Of a DNA stretch of 10,889 bases, positions 1-6,567 are shown one piece after another. The notes under the pieces are model-generated. The model was not told the DNA's origin and did no database searches. It was given only the letters and a program-made list of their open reading frames with translations. Location of the stretch: assembly GCA_019057775.1 (NCBI GenBank), contig JAHLWT010000120.1, positions 1-10,889 on the forward strand. Direction: 5' to 3'. Position numbers and translations under genes: made by a program. This stretch comes from Promethearchaeota archaeon. Its GTDB lineage: Archaea > Asgardarchaeota > Lokiarchaeia > Sigynarchaeales > SOKP01. Within the stretch, counting starts at the first letter, position 1, and each line of letters begins with the position of its first letter.

Positions 1-25
1 GGGAATCCATATATTACAGCAAAAG

Positions 26-241
26 TTAACCTTTAATTTTTTTATTATTATTTTTTAATTTATTTTCAAATTCTTTTAAAGATTTATCTATCTTCGTTTT
101 TATTTTCTCTGGATATGAATTGAGAAACACAATTTTCTCTATTATTATTAAATTATCTGCTTTTTGTTTATATTGTTCTAGGTTTGAATCTAAATCTATA
201 TTATATTTCAATAAATATTCATTCTGTTCAAAATGTAAATT
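26..241 (-). pseudogene. C-terminal remnant of an unknown gene
   Basis: The open frame runs from a TAA at 242-244 down to the stop at 26. The only possible start inside it is a TTG at 211. The product would be a short lysine-rich helical tail ending in KNNNKKIKG. Its first half (KYNIDLDSNL, KQKADNL) is repeated in the broken gene at 5360-5664. The right copy carries the upstream coding part and this copy carries the downstream part, so it reads as the detached 3' end of a single gene. I do not recognise the family. It could still be expressed as a small protein from the TTG, but there is no clear ribosome binding site and the homologous frame is cut just upstream. Confidence 0.55.
104..220. 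repeat. Left copy of 117-bp direct repeat (att-like)
   Basis: This stretch matches 5367-5484 in the same orientation with about eight substitutions and one 1-bp indel, roughly 92% by hand alignment. Both copies lie inside remnants of the same minus-strand gene. The pair brackets the whole RHH-to-helicase module, as attL and attR would in an integrated element. An old segmental duplication is the alternative. Confidence 0.7.
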
Positions 242-377
242 TTAATTCATATGTCAAATTAAAATTTAAAGAATTTTTAGGTTATTATAACAAATGGTAT
301 CCTTTTCAGGATATTCAAATTTAACTTTTTTTTTAACTTATTCTTAATAAATTTTTTTCTATATAATTCTATACATT

Positions 378-438
378 CCTTCGCATAACATCCCCCTTTT
401 CCATATTCCTAAACATAATTCCACATCCCTAAACATAA
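378..438. repeat. Tandem operator-like repeats upstream of the RHH gene
   Basis: CCTAAACATAA occurs at 408-418 and 428-438, exactly 20 bp apart (two helical turns). A weaker relative, CCTTCGCATAACA, lies at 378-390. They are about 100 bp upstream of the RHH gene at 542. RHH repressors commonly bind tandem direct repeats near their own gene, so autoregulation is a reasonable inference. The rest of 246-377 is AT-rich with nothing I can name. Confidence 0.35.
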
Positions 439-462
439 CATTCTCTGAGAAAACTCAACAAA

Positions 463-524
463 TTTAAATAAAACCAAAAGGAATAATTATTTGAGAAGTT
501 TTAAATTTTTAAACTTTTAAATTC
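463..524 (+). promoter_or_regulatory. TATA-like boxes for the RHH gene
   Basis: TTTAAATAAAACC lies at 463-475 and TTTTAAATTC at 515-524. The second is centred about 22-25 bp before the ATG at 542, the archaeal TATA-to-start distance. That would give a leaderless transcript beginning at or next to the start codon. AAGTTT...AAACTT arms overlap the same stretch. This is pattern evidence only. Confidence 0.4.
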
Positions 525-541
525 AAAAATAAGTCAAAATT

Positions 542-679
542 ATGAGTAAAATAAAAAAACATATCGTTATACCTGAAACAATACATAGAGAACTAAAAAG
601 AAGAGCCTTTGAAAGAAATTCAACTATAGAAAGAGAAGCATATCAGATTTTAATGAAAGAACTCAAAAGAGAGGAATAA
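542..679 (+). CDS. Ribbon-helix-helix DNA-binding protein (CopG/Arc type)
   Basis: A 45-residue protein that is the size of a bare RHH domain. Residues 7-14 (HIVIPETI) form the DNA-contacting beta strand with the usual proline cap. Residues 15-25 (HRELKRRAFER) form helix A, the NST turn follows, and residues 29-43 (IEREAYQILMKELK) form helix B. RHH proteins dimerise through the strand, which inserts in the major groove of tandem operators, so this is likely a copy-number or transcription repressor. A TATA-like box sits about 22 bp before the ATG, suggesting leaderless translation. The next gene starts 4 nt after the stop, so the two are co-transcribed. The tandem 20-bp repeats at 378-438 are candidate operators. 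An antitoxin role is possible, but the neighbour does not resemble a known toxin. Confidence 0.75.
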   Translation: MSKIKKHIVIPETIHRELKRRAFERNSTIEREAYQILMKELKREE

Positions 680-683
680 TAAA

Positions 684-863
684 ATGATCAACAAATCACA
701 AGATAAGTGTCAGGAAGAGATTCCCGAATTCAGTACACTTAAAATTTTACTCCGATCGTTAAAATATCAGCTTGGAGAACTAGAATCTGTAAATGAAAAG
801 ATTGAGAATTTAAATTCGGAATTAAAAGGGGGCAATAAACAAGAAAAGAAAAAAGAGAAATAA
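684..863 (+). CDS. Small coiled-coil protein of unknown function
   Basis: A 59-residue protein starting 4 nt after the RHH stop, with an AGAGGAA ribosome binding site about 7 nt before the ATG inside the end of that gene. Residues 17-49 carry a heptad-like spacing of hydrophobics (LKILLRSLKYQLGELESVNEKIENLNSEL broken into heptads), predicting one long coiled coil. The tail is strongly basic (KQEKKKEK). It probably forms an oligomer and may be a partner of the RHH protein. I recognise no family. A terminator-like hairpin follows 22 bp after the stop and closes this two-gene unit. Confidence 0.6.
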   Translation: MINKSQDKCQEEIPEFSTLKILLRSLKYQLGELESVNEKIENLNSELKGGNKQEKKKEK

Positions 864-885
864 TTTTGTTCCAGGGACGGAATTT

Positions 886-916
886 AGATAATTCTCAATA
901 AATTATCTGTTTTTCT
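886..916 (+). terminator. Hairpin plus T-run terminator
   Basis: A perfect 8-bp inverted repeat, AGATAATT (886-893) and AATTATCT (901-908) with a 7-nt loop, is followed at once by GTTTTTCT. It lies 22 bp after the coiled-coil gene stop. Archaeal termination mainly needs the oligo-T, which is present. It separates the regulator unit from the helicase operon. Confidence 0.55.
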
Positions 917-917
917 A

Positions 918-967
918 TTTATTTAACCTTTTGGTAAATATCATCGAGGTTTTCGGTAAGTGAAAAC
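918..967 (+). promoter_or_regulatory. Putative promoter and leader hairpin of the replication operon
   Basis: TTTATTTAA at about 918-926 could be a TATA box for the operon starting at 989. A perfect stem GTTTTC (949-954) and GAAAAC (962-967) with a 7-nt loop would lie at the 5' end of that transcript and is followed by TTTTCTT. It could be a leader structure, an operator or a second weak terminator. The sequence does not decide between them. Confidence 0.3.
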
Positions 968-988
968 TTTTCTTGATATAAAGAGACT

Positions 989-1264
989 ATGCCAACAAAA
1001 AATAAGAAGTATTCAGTGATGTCATTAAAGGAAATAAGAGAGAAAATTATAGAACTTTTAATTAGTGAAAGGATTTTCAAGTTAAATGATATAAAAAGCT
1101 GGAGACTCTATTTAAAGTTAGCCTTCAAACATATTAATTATTTGTTTGAAGTAAATAAAAAAGGTGTGACTTCATTTCTACAAGATGTAATTAAAGAAGT
1201 TAAAGACGAATCTGAGAAAATTAAACAACGAATGGGAGATATATTGGGAGATTGGTGTTTCTAA
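989..1264 (+). CDS. Unknown 91-residue helical protein
   Basis: First gene of the helicase operon. The sequence is almost entirely predicted helix: residues 12-25 (LKEIREKIIELLIS), 34-58 around SWRLYLKLAFKHINYLF, and 60-85 (GVTSFLQDVIKEVKD...). The N-terminus is basic (PTKNKKY). There are no cysteine pairs, no membrane segment and no motif I recognise. The ribosome binding site is weak (AAAGAG, 4 nt before ATG). The stop TAA directly abuts the next ATG at 1265, so translation is probably coupled. Its place upstream of a replicative helicase suggests a replication accessory or regulatory role, which is inference from context only. Confidence 0.6.
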   Translation: MPTKNKKYSVMSLKEIREKIIELLISERIFKLNDIKSWRLYLKLAFKHINYLFEVNKKGVTSFLQDVIKEVKDESEKIKQRMGDILGDWCF

Positions 1265-1456
1265 ATGGATCAATTAAAATTTTCTGAAGAAACAGGAGAG
1301 CTACTTCCACAAAAGGTGACCTATACTGTTAAGCATGATGAAGCGGATGAAGAAAGTATTGATATTTATATCAAGAATGAATGTAATTTCAAAATCGAGT
1401 ATGATAATGAAGGAGAACTATTATTTAAACAAAAAACTAAAATAACCCAGCGGTAA
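1265..1456 (+). CDS. Unknown 63-residue acidic beta-rich protein
   Basis: The ATG follows the previous stop with no gap. The protein alternates short hydrophobic strands with charged turns (KVTYTVKH, SIDIYIKN, NFKIEYDN, GELLFKQK), a pattern of a small antiparallel beta-sheet. Residues 24-32 are very acidic (HDEADEESI). I recognise no family. The tight packing in the operon is the main evidence that it is a real gene. The next gene begins 5 nt after its stop. Confidence 0.55.
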   Translation: MDQLKFSEETGELLPQKVTYTVKHDEADEESIDIYIKNECNFKIEYDNEGELLFKQKTKITQR

Positions 1457-1461
1457 ATAAG

Positions 1462-1689
1462 ATGAGCAGAAAAACTAATAATGAAAATATTAAAAATGTT
1501 CAATTTAAGGAAGTTAAAGGAACTAAAAGTTATGATGCATTAACCTTTTTTGAAAAAATATACCCAACACCAAAACGAACAGATTCGATTCGAACAGCAT
1601 TATCAGATTTTAGAAATCTTTATACCTTATTTAATGTCCGTAGTTTTGGAGGATTATTAAAAAAATTAAATGTGCAAATTATTGCGTAA
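1462..1689 (+). CDS. Unknown 75-residue basic protein
   Basis: It starts 5 nt after the previous stop and ends 14 nt before the helicase ATG. The N-terminal 25 residues are lysine- and asparagine-rich and probably disordered. From residue 26 a compact region follows: ALTFFEKIYPTPKRTDSI, then RTALSDFRNLYTLFNV and RSFGGLLKKLNVQIIA. The basic stretch and helix content would suit DNA binding, for example a helicase loader or origin-binding accessory, but no signature supports this. A minus-strand frame across 1620-1823 is a shadow of this gene and the helicase. Confidence 0.55.
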   Translation: MSRKTNNENIKNVQFKEVKGTKSYDALTFFEKIYPTPKRTDSIRTALSDFRNLYTLFNVRSFGGLLKKLNVQIIA

Positions 1690-1703
1690 ATTTCTCGATA
1701 ATT

Positions 1704-4700
1704 ATGACAAAAACAAAAGATAAAGAAAACTCTGATAACGACGATTTTAGGCCAATTCAGATTGTTTTCGAAATGAAAGATATAAGCAAAATCTCTAAAA
1801 TTAGAGAATGGGTGTTTTATCATACTAAAGCAGAATTATCCACTACAAAAGGCGAGGTTGTTGAAAAAAGTGTCGTTTTATATTATAAGACAAAAGAGAG
1901 AGATTCATTTAATATTCCAAGTGAATTTGGGAAAATTAAAGCAGAATATGGATCCATAGTTACAAAAATCCATATAACGGATAAACAGGTCTCAAAAGAA
2001 TCTATTGATTTAAATGATTGTAAAGAGATTTTCCTAAATGATGTAATCAAATTAATAAATGCCATGACAAGGGAAATTGAAAATTCTTTATTAGAAATTA
2101 TCATAACCAATTCGATTTTAGGTAGTTTAGATGGAAAAGAACGGGATAAAATCTTAACTGATTTAGATATAGAAAAGGATTTCTCAATATTGAAAAAGCT
2201 ATTTGGGAGTTCAAGTTACCTTTCTTATGCCGAAATTTCTGAAATCCTGAATTTAATCAAAACAGAAGACTTTTTTCTTTTGAAGACAGTTTTTTATTTT
2301 ATTCAAGAAAAAGGGGGAATGGGTAAATTAAAATCTCATTTGGACCGGTATCATCAACTCAAAGGAAAACGAGCTTTTACAATAGAGGAAGAAAATGAGT
2401 TAAAAAATAATTTTACTCGGTCCCATATAATTTTAGAATTAGTTTTTAGAAATTATATTCACTTAAATAATCTCCTGGAAAATGTTCAATCTCATGAAGA
2501 AGATTCTGAATCTTATACGAGAATAACGATCCCATTAAATCCAGTTGCTTATGAATTTGAAAAAACTTGCGGGGTGTGTGTTGCAGATTTAATAAAAAAG
2601 GTTTTTCAAGAGGAACCAGAGAAGATATTGGAGAGTTTCAAAAGAGTGTTAAAAGAAGAAACAAAACGGCTAAAAAAATTTGAATTACGGAATACTATTA
2701 TTTCTTTTGATTATTCAGGAGATTTAGAAAATATTGAAAATTTACGGAGATCAGAGATTTATTATGATTCTATAACGGAATTAGTTCTTTCTAAAAAAAG
2801 AAGGATTGAACCTATTTTAAAGAAGTTTTCTGAAAATGAAGATTACGAAGACAAAAAGTTTGCTCATTTCTGTATTTTTAAAGGCAATTATCAAGATATA
2901 AAATCAACTAAAATAACGTGGGATAGGATTTTTAGATGTGTTGATATCTATGATGCCCCTATTGAATGTAAAATTAAAGAAAATAAAGGTTATTATGAAG
3001 ATTTAGAATTAGGGATGGAGACTTTAATTGAAATTCAAGCATTCTTGCATATTAAATATGGGTTTAATAAAAAGAGAGAGGAATGGAACCATCGGGAGAA
3101 ATTCTTCCTTGAAGTCATAAGTCTCAGTGTTATAGAAGGATTTAAACCTTTAAAAATTAAATTGGGTTCGGATCATATCGGAGATATTTATTTAGAAAAT
3201 ACACGTAAAGGGTTGATTCAATACAAATACACCCGAAAAGATGATGTTTACCATAAAAATATTTTAGTTTACCCGTTGGAGTTAAGAAATATTTATGAAG
3301 GAGAAAATGATTTTTTTTATGAATGTCGGATTAATAATGAGATAATTTGTAAAAAAAAAGAAGACCTGTATAAATATTTAGAAAAGGAAACAACGTATGC
3401 ATATATCTCAGGGAAAGAATTAAAAGAGGCGATAAATAATGTTTTGCAAAAGTCCAAAGAAGAGTTTAATATCCCTGTTTTACAAATGTATCATACTGCA
3501 GGAGTGTTTCTTAACAGAGAAGATCAAGACTTAATTATAGTGCATCCGTTTAAAGAAGATTTAAATGTTATTGGGGAAAATGATATTCAGTATGAATATA
3601 TTGAAAGAATTAAAGAAATAGGGATTGATTTTGAAGGGAAGTTAACAAAATGTTTTTATGATATATTACATATTGAAACAATGCGAGAAGATGTTCGAAT
3701 AGGTCTATTTGGATACTCTGCGATACACCCTTTCTTTTATGCATTAAGTGGAGTCATTGATGTTTTTCCTAATCTTTTTATGATTGGTGTTCCTGGGTCA
3801 GGAAAAACCACTTTACTTGAAATATTGATTAATTTTCTCTTTGGAAGTGAAGAGAAATCTCCTGATTCGATTGATTCAACGGCCCGATTAACAAAATACG
3901 CTACTGAAAGCACTTTCGGATTAAATATTGATGATGTTGATGATTTAGATGATAAATTATTAAGTTGGTTGAAAACGAATAGTACCCGAAAAGGAACACG
4001 AGACCGAATGACTAAGGACCAGAAAATGAATAAAGAACAAACGTATACTCCTTATATTGGTTCGGGAAATAAGAAAGATTTCATAATAGGGGATAAAAAT
4101 GATGCCTTCAGGAAAAGATGCTTAATTTTTGACGGTCTGAAAAGAATTGAATTGAAAGATGACACTACAGATTTTGATGCATTAAAAACTGAAATTGCCA
4201 CAGGGAAGATTTATGGGTTCTATTTATTAGAAAAAGCTAGAGAATTTTTTGGAAAATTATCAGATAAGCCAATAAAATCTTACTTTAAATTAGTGAGATA
4301 TCTTAACGATTTAAAAAAGAAATTAAAACAGTTATTTATTAAAAAAGAGATTTATATCTCCGATATAAGAAGATTAACGATTTATGCGATGTTATATATA
4401 GGATTACAAATCTGGGATTACATCTTTAGAGAAAAGAAATTGAAGTCACCAATTTTAACGGAGATTTTAGATTTAGAAAAAGAAAAATTTACGGATTTAG
4501 TTAAAAAGTTAGAAGAGACTGAGAGGGATATTACTTTAACGACTTTTGATACCATTCTCTACTTTTTTGAATCTAATATGAAACAATATGATTATCGGAG
4601 AACAACTAAAAATGAGATTTTTTTATTAACCGAATTTATAGAAAAATATGATGAATTTGCACGGAGAAGAGGGTATGACATTTTAGGAAATTTAGTGAAA

Positions 4701-5189
4701 TTAGGTGATCTTCAAGCTCAAATACTTAACCGTGAAATTAAACCAGAAGGTAAGTATTTTATAATTGAGGCGTCTGATTTTCACAAAGCGTATAAGGGAA
4801 CTAAGCATGGAATAATATTTTATTACAAGGAAATTGCTGAATTGCGGCATAATACCATTATTACTTCTTTAGAAGAGAACCCTGAAATTACAATGGATAG
4901 GATATTTATAGATCCTATAAAAGTTGAGAAGGAAAAAGATATTGTTAAAAGAATAGAAGAAATTTTTGAAGCTAATCAGTTTAAGGCCATAGAAGAAAAT
5001 TCACTCAAACAAGGATTAGGATTAGAATATAATAAAGAAGAAATTGAAAGGGCGTTAGACGTTCTCTGGGATAATGAGATACTTTATCCGGATGAGAATA
5101 ACGATAACCTAATTTATTTTAAAAAAGAAAATTTATTGAATTTAAAATCGGATGGGGTTGGGGGGGATGTTGAGGAAGGTGATAACTAA
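1704..5189 (+). CDS. SF3/AAA+-type replicative helicase with C-terminal winged helix
   Basis: A 1161-residue protein, by far the largest here. Residues 693-703 (MIGVPGSGKTT) are a clear Walker A. Residues 740-747 (LNIDDVDD) fit Walker B, YIGSGN at 784-789 fits the sensor-1/motif C asparagine, and R803/R805 in FRKRC are arginine-finger candidates. This order and spacing match the SF3/D5-like and MCM-like helicases of viruses and plasmids, which unwind origins as hexamers. Residues about 1080-1140 (IVKRIEEIFEANQFK ... EILYPDENNDNLIYF) look like a winged helix for DNA binding. The N-terminal 690 residues show no zinc ribbon or catalytic primase triad that I can see; they may hold a diverged origin-binding or primase region. 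It is translated 14 nt after the preceding gene. The iteron cluster at 5771-6031 is the natural candidate target. Function as replication initiator-helicase is inferred from motifs. Confidence 0.75.
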   Translation: MTKTKDKENSDNDDFRPIQIVFEMKDISKISKIREWVFYHTKAELSTTKGEVVEKSVVLYYKTKERDSFNIPSEFGKIKAEYGSIVTKIHITDKQVSKESIDLNDCKEIFLNDVIKLINAMTREIENSLLEIIITNSILGSLDGKERDKILTDLDIEKDFSILKKLFGSSSYLSYAEISEILNLIKTEDFFLLKTVFYFIQEKGGMGKLKSHLDRYHQLKGKRAFTIEEENELKNNFTRSHIILELVFRNYIHLNNLLENVQSHEEDSESYTRITIPLNPVAYEFEKTCGVCVADLIKKVFQEEPEKILESFKRVLKEETKRLKKFELRNTIISFDYSGDLENIENLRRSEIYYDSITELVLSKKRRIEPILKKFSENEDYEDKKFAHFCIFKGNYQDIKSTKITWDRIFRCVDIYDAPIECKIKENKGYYEDLELGMETLIEIQAFLHIKYGFNKKREEWNHREKFFLEVISLSVIEGFKPLKIKLGSDHIGDIYLENTRKGLIQYKYTRKDDVYHKNILVYPLELRNIYEGENDFFYECRINNEIICKKKEDLYKYLEKETTYAYISGKELKEAINNVLQKSKEEFNIPVLQMYHTAGVFLNREDQDLIIVHPFKEDLNVIGENDIQYEYIERIKEIGIDFEGKLTKCFYDILHIETMREDVRIGLFGYSAIHPFFYALSGVIDVFPNLFMIGVPGSGKTTLLEILINFLFGSEEKSPDSIDSTARLTKYATESTFGLNIDDVDDLDDKLLSWLKTNSTRKGTRDRMTKDQKMNKEQTYTPYIGSGNKKDFIIGDKNDAFRKRCLIFDGLKRIELKDDTTDFDALKTEIATGKIYGFYLLEKAREFFGKLSDKPIKSYFKLVRYLNDLKKKLKQLFIKKEIYISDIRRLTIYAMLYIGLQIWDYIFREKKLKSPILTEILDLEKEKFTDLVKKLEETERDITLTTFDTILYFFESNMKQYDYRRTTKNEIFLLTEFIEKYDEFARRRGYDILGNLVKLGDLQAQILNREIKPEGKYFIIEASDFHKAYKGTKHGIIFYYKEIAELRHNTIITSLEENPEITMDRIFIDPIKVEKEKDIVKRIEEIFEANQFKAIEENSLKQGLGLEYNKEEIERALDVLWDNEILYPDENNDNLIYFKKENLLNLKSDGVGGDVEEGDN

Positions 5190-5315
5190 ATGGAGATTAG
5201 TGGACTGTTAGAAGAAAAAGATATAATTAAACAATTGAGTTTTTTCAAGAGTTATATTGATAAGACTATTTATTGGAGAGTTTGCAAAATTACAACTTTC
5301 ATTAATAAAGGATGA
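5190..5315 (+). CDS. Small 41-residue protein at the end of the helicase operon
   Basis: The ATG at 5190 immediately follows the helicase TAA (5187-5189), the same stop-start arrangement as the pair at 1264/1265. The product begins MEISGLLEEKDIIKQLSFF and ends in a basic, partly hydrophobic tail. It may be a real translationally coupled mini-protein or the truncated head of a longer gene whose rest was lost at the rearranged junction that starts about 30 bp downstream. I recognise no family. Confidence 0.4.
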   Translation: MEISGLLEEKDIIKQLSFFKSYIDKTIYWRVCKITTFINKG

Positions 5316-5342
5316 TAATAATGTTTTTTTTAAAATTAAACT

Positions 5343-5359
5343 CGACAAAACCCTCTAAA
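5343..5359. repeat. 17-bp direct repeat, left copy
   Basis: CGACAAAACCCTCTAAA is identical to 5618-5634, 275 bp away in the same orientation. The two copies frame most of the right-hand fragment of the broken gene. Possible readings are a recombination core, a target duplication or a slippage remnant. Confidence 0.6.
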
Positions 5360-5366
5360 ATTTTAG

Positions 5367-5484
5367 TTTCTCTGGATATGAATTGAGAGAGATCATTTTT
5401 CTCTATTATTGTTAAATTATCTGCTTTTTGTTTATGTTGTTATAGGTTTGAATCTAAATCTATATTATATTTCATTAAATATTC
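5367..5484. repeat. Right copy of 117-bp direct repeat (att-like)
   Basis: Partner of 104-220. Recombination between the two would remove about 5.26 kb carrying the RHH gene, the terminator and the helicase operon, leaving one gene copy. No integrase gene lies between the repeats, so the enzyme would have to come from elsewhere. Confidence 0.7.
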
Positions 5485-5617
5485 TTTTATAAATTCAAAT
5501 GTTTTATGATAATTTTTAGGCATGAGTTCACTAAGTTCGGTTATGTTTTTAATTGGAATATCTTTAAGCATTGTTTCAATTAAATAATTTCTCGAAATTT
5601 TTACGATTCGTAAAAAG

Positions 5618-5634
5618 CGACAAAACCCTCTAAA
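5618..5634. repeat. 17-bp direct repeat, right copy
   Basis: Identical to 5343-5359. It lies within the upstream part of the broken minus-strand gene. The two copies are read in different frames, so the identity is not explained by repeated protein sequence. Confidence 0.6.
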
Positions 5635-5664
5635 GGCGTTATATTCTTTAATATCTGCATTTTC

Positions 5665-5760
5665 CTACTGTGGCAATTTGATGGTGATCAAAATCGTTCA
5701 GTATTGATCCTTCTGCTACATTGGATCGACAGATGCCAGTTCATAAGACCCACTTTTGCA
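5665..5760 (-). other. Less AT-rich stretch, possible frame-shifted gene remnant
   Basis: This stretch is visibly less AT-rich than its surroundings. On the minus strand one frame reads ICRSNVAEGSILNDFDHHQI then ATVGKCRY before a stop. A one-base shift there would join it to the frame of the broken gene at 5360-5664. No start codon or ribosome binding site is visible. It may be the eroded middle of that gene or foreign debris. Confidence 0.25.
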
Positions 5761-5770
5761 AGAAAAAAAG

Positions 5771-6031
5771 TTTCTTAGATTCTTAGAAAAATTATATTGG
5801 TTTCTTCTCCCATTGTTTGATATTCTCTCGATTCAATTTCTAGGATTTATGCTTTTTTTCGGTTCTTAGAAAATCCTAGAAAATCCTAGAAAATTTTTAA
5901 TTTCACAATAACTCGTTAATAAATATAAAATTTCTAGGAAATCTTAGAAAGCTTATATTTTATAAGTTTCTCCATTTTTGGAGAGTAGGGGTTTTCTACT
6001 CACAATCTAAGAATCTTAGAAATCTTAGATT
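5771..6031. repeat. Iteron-like cluster, candidate replication origin
   Basis: About eleven copies of a CTTAGA/CCTAGA core or its complement occur at 5774, 5782, 5840, 5865, 5875, 5885, 5934, 5943, 6006, 6015 and 6024. The wider consensus is ATCYTAGAAA. Several copies are paired as inverted repeats, such as AATCTAAG (6004-6011) against CTTAGATT (6024-6031), and some are spaced 8-10 bp apart. The surroundings are very AT-rich. Repeats of this kind next to a helicase gene are typical of initiator-binding origins. Confidence 0.5.
5952..6001. other. Three consecutive hairpins inside the iteron cluster
   Basis: CTTATA/TATAAG (5952-5957, 5961-5966, 3-nt loop), TCTCC/GGAGA (5969-5973, 5980-5984) and GAGTAG/CTACTC (5983-5988, 5996-6001) follow each other; the last two overlap by 2 bp and cannot form together. 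Such stem-loops could mark a nick or priming site or be part of a small RNA. Confidence 0.4.
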
Positions 6032-6322
6032 CTTTGGGACTGAAAGTATGTTATGTCAAAAAAAAAATAGCAAACTAAAAAAAAAGAAACTTGAAAAAAA
6101 AATTGATGATGATCAATCTTGACCATTTTTGATCGAAACCAATAATTTATGAGGGTAATATATTTTCTCCTGGTTCAATGTCCTTATTTTTTCGATAAAT
6201 ACAACCAAAATTCTTCATAAACCAACTTTCTAATTTATATATTGCTTTTTGAAAAAATGATCTAAAAATACTCTTTAATTGACCTAAAACCACATGGAAA
6301 ATATAATTTGAATCTTGATTCT
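6032..6322. other. AT-rich intergenic stretch, nothing identified
   Basis: Long A-runs (around 6058-6068 and 6079-6101) and one GATCAA...TTGATC inverted repeat near 6108-6135 are visible. There is no open frame with a credible start, no tRNA-like fold and no clear promoter. Confidence 0.4.
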
Positions 6323-6474
6323 AATTTTTTAAAAAAACTCTCCTGGACCTAAATAAAATTTTAAAAATTTAATCTTCAGGATGGCCATAAATTTTTTTTA
6401 TTCTTCAGGTAATTTTTTGTTTGAAATTTTGTTGTTCTCCAGGAAAATTTTGTGATGAATTTTCCTTCTCCAGC
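6323..6474 (+). repeat. Cluster of 9-bp repeats alternating with palindromes
   Basis: TTCTYCAGG-type repeats occur at 6372-6380, 6401-6409, 6435-6443 and 6466-6474 (start-to-start 29, 34 and 31 bp). Each interval has its own symmetric element: ATGGCCAT (6381-6388), AATTT/AAATT, and a perfect AGGAAAATT/AATTTTCCT stem (6441-6449, 6458-6466). TAAAATTTTA (6354-6363) lies before the first. The block at 6323-6350 (AATTTTTTAAAAAA then TCCTGG.CCT) and the one at 6379-6409 recur just before array 1 at 8673-8730. Confidence 0.5.
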
Positions 6475-6567
6475 ACATTTTTATAGTATAAAATAGATTT
6501 ATCAGTCTCATAAGTCATATTGAAGATTATACGCATAGGACAATTTTAAGATGTATTTCTTCTTTAC

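Larger units (their letters stand above)
5360..5664 (-). pseudogene. Broken gene, upstream part matching the 26-241 remnant
   Basis: Reading down from a TAG at 5665-5667, the frame is open for 74 codons (ADIKEYNAF, LIETMLKDIPIKNITEL, KYNIDLDSNL). It then hits an in-frame TAA at 5440-5442, where the left copy has GAA. After the stop the same frame continues with recognisable homology (QHKQKADNLTIIEK) to about 5367. There is no good start at the 5' end, so the piece lacks its beginning, contains a nonsense change and lacks its end. The missing end is the sequence at 26-103. I do not recognise the protein. The stretch just upstream (5665-5750) may hold a further frame-shifted piece. Confidence 0.55.

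Noticed and set aside
1620..2110. Minus-strand frames at 1620-1823 and 1883-2110
   Set aside because: They are antisense to the helicase operon, which has clear motifs and tight gene spacing; these are shadows.
6162..6196. Possible degenerate copy of the array 1 repeat (ATTTTCTCC then TGGTTCAATG)
   Set aside because: Only the first nine bases match without gaps; the rest needs several indels, which AT-rich sequence permits by chance.
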